From positions 1 through 64,000 of the forward strand of contig JASLID010000095.1 in assembly GCA_030153045.1 (NCBI GenBank): DNA of 64,000 nucleotides, read 5' to 3'. Origin of the DNA: Flavobacterium sp. (GTDB taxonomy: Bacteria; Bacteroidota; Bacteroidia; Flavobacteriales; Flavobacteriaceae). A program made the position numbers and the translations under genes. The notes beneath the pieces were generated by a model, which was given only the letters and a program-made list of their open reading frames with translations, had not been told where the DNA came from and searched no databases. Of the stretch, positions 17,185 through 25,467 are shown piece after piece (position 1 is the stretch's first letter; every line of letters begins with the position of its first letter).

Positions 17185-18432
17185 ATGAACATTCAGATTA
17201 AAGCCGTTGGACTGAAAGAAATTCAGAAGATATACATTCGAGTTTACGCAAATAGGTTAGATTTGAGTGTTTGTACTGAATTATCAGTTTTAAAGTCAGA
17301 TTGGGATTCCGAAACCGAATCGAGTAAAACAGATTTACAATTAAACGAAAATCTGTTAAAGCTAAAATTAGAAGTTTTAAAGCAATTTAACTACAATCTA
17401 ACAAAAGGATTAATAATCAATACAATTTGGCTTAAGAACGTGGTTAAAACTACATTTGACCGCCCAATTCAAGAAGTCGGGTTAGTAAATTCAGATTTTA
17501 ATATTTACGTTAGTGATTTTGCTTATCATTGGTTAGATAATTTCTCAAATTCGTGGAAAGTTTCTCAGAAAAAGTACATGAGTAAAGTTCTTAAAAGCCA
17601 ATATCGTAAATTTGCTGATATTCTAACAGAATTTGAGGAATCCGAAAAAACTAAATTCAACCTAAAAGATTTATCAATTGATGATATTTATAGTTTTGTA
17701 AATTGGTTGCAAGAGCAGGAATACAATACCTCAACCGTAAACAGAATGATTGCAAGATTAAAATTCTTTTTAAATCGAGCATCAGAGCGAAAAATAAATG
17801 TTTCCGCAGTAAGAAACCAAAGAGTTTATATCGATAAGGAAGAAGAATTTGATGGAGTATTTTTATCCGAAGAAGAAATAAACAGAATTATCAATTATGA
17901 TTTTAGTTTTAGCGAGGAACTTTCCGTTACAAAAGACAATTTCATTATCGGGATTTATAGCGGATTAAGAAGTAGTGATTTTCTAACAAACTTAGATGTT
18001 TCAAACTTCAAAGATGGCTACCTAAAAATTAAAACTCAGAAAACAAAAACTAAAGTCGTACTTCCAGTACACAAGCGAGTTCAAGATGTTTTAAATAAAT
18101 ACTTCGGAATGTTACCGCCAAAACAAACAAACTCAGATTTTAACAAACACATAAAAACTCTTTGTATGGTTTGCGACATTGATAAAAAAATGGAAGGCAA
18201 ACTATTTGATAAAGATAAAAAGAGAAAGGTTTTTGGTGTTTATGAGAAATTTAAATTAGTTTCGGCACACACAATACGTCGTAGCTTCTGTTCTAATATG
18301 AGAGGAAAAATATCTGACGAGAATTTGAGAAATATTTTAGGCTGGTCAACAACCAAGCTAATTTCTTTATACGACAAAACTTCGAATACTGAACACGCTG
18401 ATAAATTAAAAGCCCTTTGGGATAAACAATAA
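17185..18432 (+). CDS. int: Tyrosine recombinase / phage integrase
   Basis: 415 residues. An arm-type N-terminal domain, a SAM-like core-binding domain at about residues 105-205, and a catalytic domain with R262 (GLRSSD), a KTQKTKTKVV beta-hairpin lysine, H362-x-x-R365 (HTIRRS), W387 in the usual H/W position (LGWSTT) and nucleophile Y396 (SLYDK). All active-site positions are present. It belongs to the Bacteroidota phage/transposon integrases. Expected to insert phage DNA or resolve circular genomes; a tRNA-3'-end-like attP candidate lies at 13251-13277. It lacks an obvious integron-integrase patch, so it is not expected to be IntI. Confidence 0.9.
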   Translation: MNIQIKAVGLKEIQKIYIRVYANRLDLSVCTELSVLKSDWDSETESSKTDLQLNENLLKLKLEVLKQFNYNLTKGLIINTIWLKNVVKTTFDRPIQEVGLVNSDFNIYVSDFAYHWLDNFSNSWKVSQKKYMSKVLKSQYRKFADILTEFEESEKTKFNLKDLSIDDIYSFVNWLQEQEYNTSTVNRMIARLKFFLNRASERKINVSAVRNQRVYIDKEEEFDGVFLSEEEINRIINYDFSFSEELSVTKDNFIIGIYSGLRSSDFLTNLDVSNFKDGYLKIKTQKTKTKVVLPVHKRVQDVLNKYFGMLPPKQTNSDFNKHIKTLCMVCDIDKKMEGKLFDKDKKRKVFGVYEKFKLVSAHTIRRSFCSNMRGKISDENLRNILGWSTTKLISLYDKTSNTEHADKLKALWDKQ

Positions 18433-18449
18433 CTTAAAAAATACATATT

Positions 18450-18635
18450 ATGACAGAATCACAATTTTTAGAATCTATGATATTCTTTATCGTTTGGATT
18501 GCATTAACTTTTATAGTTTGCATTCCTATATGCATGCGTATAATTAACAGAACAAATCATGAATATTTAGCCTTTCTAGTTTATCCTATTTGGATTATTA
18601 TATCCGCTCTTGCTTTAGACATTTATTTAATTTAA
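18450..18635 (+). CDS. 61-residue two-pass membrane protein
   Basis: Two hydrophobic stretches: MIFFIVWIALTFIVCIPICM and LVYPIWIIISALALDIYLI. Function unknown. Confidence 0.55.
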   Translation: MTESQFLESMIFFIVWIALTFIVCIPICMRIINRTNHEYLAFLVYPIWIIISALALDIYLI

Positions 18636-18647
18636 AATATTAAGATT

Positions 18648-18971
18648 ATGGAATTTAAAGGAACAAAAGGAAAGTGGGAATACAAAGTAAAGCACACTAA
18701 AAAACGTGGTCTTATTGGTGTTTATATTACAGAAGAACATTTTATTGAAATATCATATATATCGGAAGATGAATGTCCATCACCAGTATGTTGTAATTAT
18801 GAACAACACGCCAACGCTTTGCTAATATCAAAAGCACCTGAATTATTAGAAGCATTAAAAGAAGCTAATAATGTTTTGAAAATGGCTTCGCTTATTGATA
18901 AATCAAATGTTTGTGAAGACACTCAATTAATGTGCGAAAAACTGATTAAAGAAACAACTAACGTCAAATGA
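18648..18971 (+). CDS. Unknown protein of a common phage family
   Basis: 107 residues. MEFKGTKGKWEYK at the start and ANALLISKAPELLEALKEAN in the second half form a pattern recurring in many Bacteroidota and other phages, function unknown to me. Confidence 0.65.
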   Translation: MEFKGTKGKWEYKVKHTKKRGLIGVYITEEHFIEISYISEDECPSPVCCNYEQHANALLISKAPELLEALKEANNVLKMASLIDKSNVCEDTQLMCEKLIKETTNVK

Positions 18972-19057
18972 AACAGAAACTATTAACCCTACTAGAGAAC
19001 AACGTGGAGATTATGATTTATGGAATTATAGTTTTGTTGTGTTGGATTTATAACTAA
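18968..19057 (+). CDS. 29-residue membrane peptide
   Basis: ATGA overlap with the previous stop; hydrophobic segment IMIYGIIVLLCWIYN. Coupling by overlap supports it despite its size. Confidence 0.4.
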   Translation: MKQKLLTLLENNVEIMIYGIIVLLCWIYN

Positions 19058-19071
19058 AAAATTGTAGAATT

Positions 19072-19374
19072 ATGATTTTAACAGATAAATGCTTAGAAGA
19101 TTTTAGAAAATACATAAGCTTCCATTACGGACTTGATTTGAATGATTGGGAAGTAAACAAAAAAGTATTTCAAAATGCTTTGATTGTTGAGTTTTTTGAC
19201 AAAAATAACATTTTCATTACTAGTAAGCCGTCAGAACCTTGCGCTAATATTGTTACTTGGCAGTATTCAATAAGAAACTACCAAAACACACCTTATCGTT
19301 TTCCTGATAGATTTGGAGCTTATACAGAAGCTATTATAAAAGCAAATATAATTTACAACGAAAAATTCAAGTAA
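19072..19374 (+). CDS. Unknown 100-residue protein
   Basis: Aromatic-rich, alpha/beta (FHYGLDLNDWEVNKKVF, RFPDRFGAYTEAI). No family recognised. TAATG overlap with the next small gene. Confidence 0.55.
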   Translation: MILTDKCLEDFRKYISFHYGLDLNDWEVNKKVFQNALIVEFFDKNNIFITSKPSEPCANIVTWQYSIRNYQNTPYRFPDRFGAYTEAIIKANIIYNEKFK

Positions 19375-19469
19375 TGAAACAATTTATCCGAAACTCCTTT
19401 ATCCTATTACTAACTCAGTTTATAGTAATTGGTATTCCTACTATTTTGATAGTAGTTTTTAGGAAATAA
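19374..19469 (+). CDS. 31-residue membrane peptide
   Basis: Start overlaps the previous stop (TAATG). Hydrophobic FILLLTQFIVIGIPTILIVV, basic end FRK. Function unknown. Confidence 0.4.
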   Translation: MKQFIRNSFILLLTQFIVIGIPTILIVVFRK

Positions 19470-19489
19470 TTAATTTTAAAATCAAATCT

Positions 19490-19684
19490 ATGAACGCAGA
19501 TGTAAAAGGTTGTTTAAACCAAATAAACCAAAGTTGGAAATGTTTTGAACACAATGGACTTCCAATGACAAAAGCACAAGTTATAGCAGTTTTAACTTAT
19601 GCAGATTCAAAAGGAATAGAAACTGTTAACGAGATACCTGATGAAGATATTGAGCTAGTCTTAAATCAGTTAAAAACTAAATAA
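19490..19684 (+). CDS. Unknown small phage protein
   Basis: 64 residues: NADVKGCLNQINQSW, then MTKAQVIAVLTYADSKG, a small helical fold seen in other phages. Function unknown. Confidence 0.6.
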   Translation: MNADVKGCLNQINQSWKCFEHNGLPMTKAQVIAVLTYADSKGIETVNEIPDEDIELVLNQLKTK

Positions 19685-19745
19685 TCAAAACAAACTTTAC
19701 TTCGTTATTAAACACGGAGAAATAATAACTTAAACAGATTTACTC

Positions 19746-20129
19746 ATGGAAGATAAATTAGAATTAAAACATTGGGCATCTTATTTACCTCATAAAGTAC
19801 AACTTAAATATTGTGTAAATAAAGGAACTGCTTGGACTTTAGACGAAACTAATATTAATTCCATCACAATACATGATAGATTAATACTTCGTCCTATTTC
19901 GGATCTAAGAAAAGACGAATATTTTGATTTGTATATGGATTTATGTGAAAATTTAGAAATGGTTAATTGCGAGAATTTATTATTAGCATTAGAAAAAAAC
20001 AACTATTACGCTATTGATATTCAGAAATATCATATTCTCGAAGAATTTATGTATAAAAATCATTTCGACTGGAAACACAAACTAATTGAAAAAGGATTGG
20101 CGATTGACATTAACTCACTTCAAAAATAA
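19746..20129 (+). CDS. Unknown Bacteroidota phage protein, 127 residues
   Basis: The layout LKHWASYLPHKVQL ... HFDWKHKLIEKGLAIDI matches a widespread uncharacterised phage family in this phylum. Its C-terminus reads like a signature for that family. Function unknown. Confidence 0.65.
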   Translation: MEDKLELKHWASYLPHKVQLKYCVNKGTAWTLDETNINSITIHDRLILRPISDLRKDEYFDLYMDLCENLEMVNCENLLLALEKNNYYAIDIQKYHILEEFMYKNHFDWKHKLIEKGLAIDINSLQK

Positions 20130-20134
20130 TACTC

Positions 20135-20338
20135 ATGGAAAGATTCGGTAGCGAACTAATTTTTATCTCCCAAATTTTAGGAGATGGAAAAAAACTTGAA
20201 CTTGTAGATGATGTTTTAATATCAGATTACTGCAAAAAAGAAATTTACAAACTAAATAGTTTATCTATTTCGAACCAAACATACATAGCTTCCGGAATGA
20301 GCAGTTATGTTGTAAAACTAAAAAACCCACCAAGATAA
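20135..20338 (+). CDS. Unknown 67-residue protein
   Basis: Short alpha/beta, no motif recognised. Five bases after the previous gene. Confidence 0.5.
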   Translation: MERFGSELIFISQILGDGKKLELVDDVLISDYCKKEIYKLNSLSISNQTYIASGMSSYVVKLKNPPR

Positions 20339-20360
20339 AATCTAACTTAAATATATAGTT

Positions 20361-20717
20361 ATGGAAAACACTAAGCAAACACCACCAATTGAGGAAAAAA
20401 ACAGATTTTTAGCTCAGTATTACGGACAAAATATTCTAAATATAAATACTGGAATGGGAATAAGAAAATGTATTCCTTATTGGTGGGAAAAAAGTTCCGC
20501 TAGTAGTTTAGAACTAAAACCGCTTTCAAAAATTACTGATGAAGATGCAAAAGCACTAAATCATAGTTCAGAATACATTAGTTGGCTAAAAAACAAAACT
20601 TCAAAAGAAGCTATGAGTGCTAGAGTAGCAGATTATCTACGTTCAAAAGGTTACGCAGTTCCTTTCATGGGATATTCAGTAGAGGAACTAAGCAGTTTTG
20701 GTTGGGTTCAATTTTAA
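20361..20717 (+). CDS. Unknown phage protein ahead of the recombination genes
   Basis: 118 residues. The C-terminus ADYLRSKGYAVPFMGYSVEE with GWVQF is a pattern I recognise from other phages of this phylum, function unknown. The 114-base gap behind it contains the hairpin TTAATC-GTAAGTA-GATTAA. Confidence 0.6.
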   Translation: MENTKQTPPIEEKNRFLAQYYGQNILNINTGMGIRKCIPYWWEKSSASSLELKPLSKITDEDAKALNHSSEYISWLKNKTSKEAMSARVADYLRSKGYAVPFMGYSVEELSSFGWVQF

Positions 20718-20831
20718 ATCTCGGAGAACTTTCGAAATAATTTTCACAACAAACTGAAAAACAATCATTTACAAAATCTATAGTTAATCGTAAGTAGATT
20801 AACTTAATACTAATAATTAAAAAATAACATT

Positions 20832-21146
20832 ATGAAAGAAACTGAAATCAAAAAACAAGAGCCAATAGAAAATGTGAAGCAAACTCAACATGAGATTAAA
20901 ACAGTTTTCACAGGAGTATTATATCCGAAACAAGGACACACTCTATTTGAAGTAAACGTGGACGAGCAGACTATTGAGGTTGCGAGTTTTGACGCTCCTC
21001 CAATTCTGAAATACGAAGATGCAATGCAAAGAAATATTTCCTCAGCTAAAAAACTGACACGCAAAGCAGGATGTCTTTATATCTCCGCACTAAATAAGAA
21101 GAACGTTATCAAAATATTGAAACGAGATTTTAACATTCAATTTTAA
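20832..21146 (+). CDS. Unknown protein next to the annealing protein
   Basis: 104 residues, beta-rich middle (FTGVLYPKQGHTLFEVNV). Four bases before the Rad52-like gene, so likely a partner in the same pathway. No family recognised. Confidence 0.55.
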   Translation: MKETEIKKQEPIENVKQTQHEIKTVFTGVLYPKQGHTLFEVNVDEQTIEVASFDAPPILKYEDAMQRNISSAKKLTRKAGCLYISALNKKNVIKILKRDFNIQF

Positions 21147-21150
21147 AAAA

Positions 21151-21846
21151 ATGGAAAACAATAATCAACTACCTGCTGTAAAAAAAGATTTACCAAGTAT
21201 AAGCGATTTATACGATGTAAACAATATTGAAATGGCTTTTAAAACAGACCAATTCAATTTATTAATGAACCAAGCTCCTGATCCGAAATGGATTCTAGAA
21301 AACAAATTTGCAGGAAACTCTAAATATATTCCTATTGGAGTAATAGAAACTTTATTACAAAGAGTTTTTAAGGAATTTAGAGTTGAGGTTTTAAGGGAAG
21401 GAACAATGTTTAATGCGGTTTATGTAGCAGTAAGGCTTCACTACTTACATCCAGTTACAGGAGAATGGGGTTACCATGATGGACTTGGTTCATGTCAAAT
21501 ACAAACTAAATCTGGAGCTAGTCCTGCCGACTTACAAAACATTAACAACAATGCAGTTATGATGGCATTACCAATGGCTAAAAGTTATGCGATTAAAGAT
21601 TGCACGGATCACTTCGGAAAACTTTGGGGAAGGGACTTAAACAGAAAAGACACAATGGGATTCGGAGTAGATAAATCTTTAGATTCAGAAAATGTTTTCG
21701 ACCAATTAAAAGAATTGTTTGAAGCCAAAAAAGAATCAATTCCTTCAATTGACTTTGAAGCTATTAAAGATGCCGTTGAAACCGATTTTGACGCAAAAAA
21801 AATTAAAGCATACAAAAGATTCATTGATTATTTACAAAAACTTTAG
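21151..21846 (+). CDS. Rad52-like single-strand annealing protein
   Basis: 231 residues. Rad52/Sak-type features: YIPIGVIETLLQRVFKEFR, a strand set VYVAVRLHYLHPVTGEW, then AVMMALPMAKSYAIKDCTD leading to FGKLWGRDLNR, which corresponds to the AETDALKRAL...G..LY region of Rad52. The tail is a helical acidic linker. It should anneal complementary strands made by the exonuclease encoded next (5 bases away), a Red-like pair. Cytoplasmic. Confidence 0.8.
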   Translation: MENNNQLPAVKKDLPSISDLYDVNNIEMAFKTDQFNLLMNQAPDPKWILENKFAGNSKYIPIGVIETLLQRVFKEFRVEVLREGTMFNAVYVAVRLHYLHPVTGEWGYHDGLGSCQIQTKSGASPADLQNINNNAVMMALPMAKSYAIKDCTDHFGKLWGRDLNRKDTMGFGVDKSLDSENVFDQLKELFEAKKESIPSIDFEAIKDAVETDFDAKKIKAYKRFIDYLQKL

Positions 21847-21851
21847 AAACT

Positions 21852-22730
21852 ATGGAAATAGAAAACGTATTATTTAACGCAAGTTCAGCAGGAGCTTTAC
21901 TTACTGAGAAACAAGGAAATTCTTTTACTGATGTAATGGCTAAGAAACTGGCAGAATTAGAAAAAGAAAGAGATACTGGTTTTAATGTTAATGGAAACAA
22001 GGTAAAATTTGAAGGAACGAAAAAGCCCGAAGAATTAGCAGATTTAATCAAAAGACGTGATGCTCCTCCGGAATTATCTGATACCGCAAAAACTCTTGTG
22101 AGAAAAACTTGGCTTAAATATGAAAAAGGAATTTATTCTCAAATTAAGTCAAAATATCTTGATAAGGGAATTTTAAAAGAAGAAGATTCTATTTCATTAA
22201 GAACAGAATTGGATGGAGTTTTATACGTTAAGAACGAAGAAAGAAAAAATAACGAGTTCTTTACTGGAGAATGTGATATAATAAAGGATTTTGAAGGAAG
22301 AAGATTGATTATTGACACAAAAACTTCATGGGACGCTGAAACTTTTATTGCTTCTAAGCCAACTTTAGATTATGAAGTTCAAGGACAGATTTATATGGAA
22401 CTTTGGGACGCTGATGAATTTGAATTATCATTCTGCTTGATCGACACTCCTGAGCATTTAGTACAAAGAGAAAAAGATAATGCTAAGTGGAAATATTACT
22501 CAGGAGATATGACCGACAAAGAATTAGATGATTTAGAAGAAATGATGAAACCTATCTATGAACAAATAGAAAGAAACATGATTTTCTCTAACAATCCAAA
22601 CATCAGCAAAGAAGAATGTGTAAAAACTTTCAAATTCACTAGAGACCGTGAAATGTATGCGAAATTAGAAGAGAGAGCAAAACTAGGTAGAGATTACTAC
22701 AAAACCATCAAGTTAAACATGATAACTTAA
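21852..22730 (+). CDS. PD-(D/E)XK exonuclease (YqaJ/RecB-like), partner of the annealing protein
   Basis: 292 residues. The nuclease core is ELDGVLYV, then GECDIIKDFEGRRLIIDTKT, giving the D ... D-x-K catalytic set, followed by VQGQIYMELW, the Q-motif helix. Typical of phage recombination exonucleases that resect double strands. The C-terminus is helical and charged. It directly follows the Rad52-like gene, and its stop is 12 bases before the promoter of the HNH module. Confidence 0.8.
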   Translation: MEIENVLFNASSAGALLTEKQGNSFTDVMAKKLAELEKERDTGFNVNGNKVKFEGTKKPEELADLIKRRDAPPELSDTAKTLVRKTWLKYEKGIYSQIKSKYLDKGILKEEDSISLRTELDGVLYVKNEERKNNEFFTGECDIIKDFEGRRLIIDTKTSWDAETFIASKPTLDYEVQGQIYMELWDADEFELSFCLIDTPEHLVQREKDNAKWKYYSGDMTDKELDDLEEMMKPIYEQIERNMIFSNNPNISKEECVKTFKFTRDREMYAKLEERAKLGRDYYKTIKLNMIT

Positions 22731-22742
22731 TATTTTTTTTAT

Positions 22743-22863
22743 TATCTTTGTAGGGCTATCTAGTTAATATGAAATCACAAATAAATCTTGCCTTCTTACA
22801 TCGCCTTCGCTAAATAATTTAGCTGACTGGATAGCCTTTGTATTAAGGCAAGTATTTGTTGTT
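22743..22863 (+). ncRNA. HNH leader 1: promoter plus pseudoknot-forming 5' UTR
   Basis: TATCTTTG (22743-22750) precedes GGCTATCTAGT (A, 22754-22764), CTTGCCTT (B, 22787-22794), a GCTAAA-TAA-TTTAGC hairpin (22809-22823), ACTGGATAGCC (A', 22826-22836) and AAGGCAAG (B', 22845-22852). A pairs with A' over 11 bp with one G-U, B with B' over 8 bp, and the arms interleave. ATG follows 11 bases after B'. Confidence 0.75.
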
Positions 22864-23385
22864 ATGAAAAAAGAAATTGAATTTTGGGAAGAAGTTTCAA
22901 GATACCCTAAATCTTATGTAGTTTCCAATAAAGGAAATGTAGGCTCTTTAAACTATAAAGGGAAGAAAGGTGTTTTTGGACTTATGTCAATGTATTTTAG
23001 AAAAGATAAGTACGTTACAGTAACTTTAAGTAATAACGGAACTGCTAAAACAGTAGGTGTTCACATCTTAGTAGCAGAAGCATTTATTCCAAATCCTGAA
23101 AATAAACCGCAAGTCAATCATAAAGACGGAAACAAACATAATAACAATGTTTCTAATTTAGAATGGGCTACAAAATCAGAGGACATAACTCACGCATATT
23201 CTAATAATTTAAGAAAAGTAGGCGAGAAAAGCCATTTATCTAAACTAACTAAAAAACAAGTTTTAGAAATTAGAGATTTAATGCTTAATAAAAACGCTGA
23301 TAGAACAGAAGTAGCTAAACTTTACGGAATAAACGTAAAAACAGTTTGGAGAATAAAAAACAATAAAACTTGGAAACACTCTTAA
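22864..23385 (+). CDS. NUMOD4-HNH homing endonuclease
   Basis: 173 residues. N-terminal NUMOD4 (FWEEVSRYPKSYVVSNKGNV), central HNH with VNHKDGNKHNNNVSNLEW, then a C-terminal helix-turn-helix (TEVAKLYGINVKTVWRIKN) for target binding. Such free-standing enzymes cut phage DNA lacking the gene and spread by repair. It has its own promoter, structured leader and terminator, and interrupts the recombination operon between the exonuclease and a secreted protein. Confidence 0.88.
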   Translation: MKKEIEFWEEVSRYPKSYVVSNKGNVGSLNYKGKKGVFGLMSMYFRKDKYVTVTLSNNGTAKTVGVHILVAEAFIPNPENKPQVNHKDGNKHNNNVSNLEWATKSEDITHAYSNNLRKVGEKSHLSKLTKKQVLEIRDLMLNKNADRTEVAKLYGINVKTVWRIKNNKTWKHS

Positions 23386-23396
23386 TTAAGAGTTTT
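23378..23396 (+). terminator. Weak intrinsic terminator over the HNH stop
   Basis: ACTCTT-AATT-AAGAGT followed by TTTT. The hairpin overlaps the stop codon region, closing the HNH module. Confidence 0.5.
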
Positions 23397-23435
23397 ATCC
23401 GCAGTCAATTTAATTAACCAATAAATTTAAACATT

Positions 23436-23885
23436 ATGAAAAGAATATTTTTAACATTCGCATTATTTATTTTGACAATCAGTTTTGGGCAAAATAACAA
23501 GAAGTATTTCGTGTCTACAATGATAAACGTTACGGACGCAAAAGACTTCAAAGCAAACACTATTCCATCTATCGAAATTGGAATGAAGGGGAAACAAGCA
23601 GGTTTATCCGCAGTACTTAGTCGAGATAATCTGATAGGAAAAGAAGGAATGGCTCAGTATCAACTTGGAGGAAGATTGTTAATCCATCATTACTTACCTT
23701 TGTCCGATTTAAGAGCTAATGGATTTATCGGAGTAGGAAATATGATTGGAGAAATGCAGTTTTTCGGAGAGTTTGGTCTGAACATCGAAAAACCTATTTA
23801 TAAAAATTATAGTGTATTTTTGCAGATTTGCCACAAAAACTTCAACACTTATTTATCAACTGGAGTAACATTAAAACTAAATTAA
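23436..23885 (+). CDS. Secreted beta-barrel-like outer-membrane protein
   Basis: 149 residues. Signal peptide MKRIFLTFALFILTISFGQ, with the FGQ end usual in Flavobacteriia. The mature part has alternating hydrophobic strands (QYQLGGRLLIHHYLPL, GFIGVGNMIGEMQFFGEFGL) and ends in LKLN, consistent with a small outer-membrane barrel. Early expression of a surface protein suggests superinfection exclusion or receptor masking; this is inference. Confidence 0.6.
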   Translation: MKRIFLTFALFILTISFGQNNKKYFVSTMINVTDAKDFKANTIPSIEIGMKGKQAGLSAVLSRDNLIGKEGMAQYQLGGRLLIHHYLPLSDLRANGFIGVGNMIGEMQFFGEFGLNIEKPIYKNYSVFLQICHKNFNTYLSTGVTLKLN

Positions 23886-23888
23886 TCC

Positions 23889-24128
23889 ATGCCAAAAAAT
23901 CCCAAAGAAGATAGAGAATTAATCAGACTTAAAATAGTTTCCATCAAAACTCATTTCGGTTTTACCACAAAAAAAACGTGTGAACTATTAGGAGGTATGA
24001 ACGCAAATGTATTTAAGCTAAACTGCAATATAAATGCGGAAAGAAATCATTTCAAAGAATCTGATTTATCTCTATTAAAATCAAACATTAAAAAATTAAA
24101 TCAAGAGTATAAACTTTTAAAACACTAA
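23889..24128 (+). CDS. Unknown 79-residue basic protein
   Basis: A possible helix-turn-helix (TTKKTCELLGGMNANVFKLN) suggests nucleic-acid binding. Sits between the barrel protein and the OB-fold protein. Confidence 0.5.
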   Translation: MPKNPKEDRELIRLKIVSIKTHFGFTTKKTCELLGGMNANVFKLNCNINAERNHFKESDLSLLKSNIKKLNQEYKLLKH

Positions 24129-24133
24129 AACAA

Positions 24134-24406
24134 ATGGAAATCTCAGGAAAACTAATTAATGTAAAAGATATTCAGGAAGTTACTGAAACTTTTAAAAAAC
24201 GAGAGTTCGTAATTCAGACGGACGAGCAATATCCACAGGAGATACAATTGGAACTGCATCAAACCTACGTTGATATAATTGATCCTTATCAGATTGGAGA
24301 TAATATTAAAATTTTATTCAACATGAGAGGTAAGAAGTACGAAAAAGACGGAGAGGACACAAAATGGTTTAATACGCTTCAAGCGTGGAAAATTGAAAGA
24401 GCTTAA
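24134..24406 (+). CDS. DUF3127 OB-fold protein (single-strand DNA binding-like)
   Basis: 90 residues. GKLINVKDIQEVTETFKKRE, then EQYPQEIQLEL, YQIGDNIKILFNMRGKKY and WFNTLQAWKIER follow the DUF3127 pattern closely. The family is an OB-fold thought to bind single-stranded DNA and replaces or supplements SSB in Bacteroidota phages. It fits with the annealing protein and exonuclease upstream. Confidence 0.88.
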   Translation: MEISGKLINVKDIQEVTETFKKREFVIQTDEQYPQEIQLELHQTYVDIIDPYQIGDNIKILFNMRGKKYEKDGEDTKWFNTLQAWKIERA

Positions 24407-24408
24407 TT

Positions 24409-25464
24409 ATGATCAATTTATTTAACACACAAATTACCAATCTTAGTCTTCATAAGATTGGTAATAAATTCCGTGAAGAACCAATTTTCTTATCGGACAA
24501 GCCTTATAAACTATCTGATGAAATCGCTCCACTTTTGAAAGAGTTCTTTTTGAAACCATTCAGAGAAAAAGAGGAAAACTTCTATCAATTTGCACATGAT
24601 GTAGATTTAGAGTATAATGAAATGTATAATTTAGTTTCTGAGATTTTCGCTAATCCCGATAAATCTCACGATGTTTCTAAAAAAATTACAGAACATTTGT
24701 ACAATCAAAGTCTTCATCCACATATAAAATCTGGCGAAGTTTACGTTACTTATCTTCAAAATGTTTCAATTGATAATGTAGTTGTAGATTGCGTTGGAAT
24801 TTTTAAGTCTGAGATTAAATCAGATTTCATAGAATTAGACGAAAACGGCAATCACTTAGAAATGATTTTAAATCAGGGAATCTCCTTAGAAAAACTAGAT
24901 AAAGGAGTTCTGATTTTTAATTATAAAAAGGAAGAAGGTTACAAGATTTTAACCCACGATTCTAATCGTTATGACGCTAGGTACTTCCTAGAACATTTCC
25001 TTCAAGTAGATGCTTTCGAGGACGAAGCTTATTTCACTAAGAAATATCTGAAATTCTGTCAAGGATTTGCAAAGGATATAGTTTTACCCGCAGAGGACAA
25101 AAAAGAAGAAGTTTTATTCCTAAACAAAGCAGTAAACCACTTTGCTAAAAACGATAATTTCGAGGAAACTGCTTTCCTAAATGAAGTAATCGAAAATCCA
25201 GACCTAATAGCCGAGTTCAAAAACTACAAAGTAGATACTGGAGCTAAATACTCTATTGAAGACGTAAGTAGTTTTGGAATATCTAATACCGCTGTTAAAG
25301 AAGTCCGTAGAAAGTTCAAAAACCTTATCCAACTCGATACTGGAATTACTATAAAAATGGACTTCACTAACTCAGAAAGTGCGGATAAATTCGTGGAACG
25401 TGGCTACGATGAAGATAAACAGATGTATTATTATCTTTGTTACTACAATAAAGAAAATAAATAA
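24409..25464 (+). CDS. Nucleoid-associated protein, NdpA/YejK-like
   Basis: 351 residues. Start NTQITNLSLHKIGNKFREE, then ISLEKLDKGVLIFNYKKEEG, YDARYFLEHFLQVDAF and YLKFCQGFAKDI, as in the 37-kDa nucleoid-associated family of Bacteroidota. It probably coats or organises phage or host DNA. Two bases after the OB-fold gene. Confidence 0.8.
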   Translation: MINLFNTQITNLSLHKIGNKFREEPIFLSDKPYKLSDEIAPLLKEFFLKPFREKEENFYQFAHDVDLEYNEMYNLVSEIFANPDKSHDVSKKITEHLYNQSLHPHIKSGEVYVTYLQNVSIDNVVVDCVGIFKSEIKSDFIELDENGNHLEMILNQGISLEKLDKGVLIFNYKKEEGYKILTHDSNRYDARYFLEHFLQVDAFEDEAYFTKKYLKFCQGFAKDIVLPAEDKKEEVLFLNKAVNHFAKNDNFEETAFLNEVIENPDLIAEFKNYKVDTGAKYSIEDVSSFGISNTAVKEVRRKFKNLIQLDTGITIKMDFTNSESADKFVERGYDEDKQMYYYLCYYNKENK

Positions 25465-25467
25465 TAT

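Noticed and set aside
17185..18432. The tyrosine recombinase as an integron integrase for the cassettes
   Set aside because: It has the general phage integrase layout and is 12 kb from the array, with no attI-like site seen. Kept as an ordinary integrase.
22743..23385. HEARO/IscB-type guide RNA explanation for the HNH leaders
   Set aside because: The proteins are small NUMOD/AP2 HNH enzymes without RuvC or bridge-helix features, and the leaders are short and ended by the ATG. A formal search could still overturn this.
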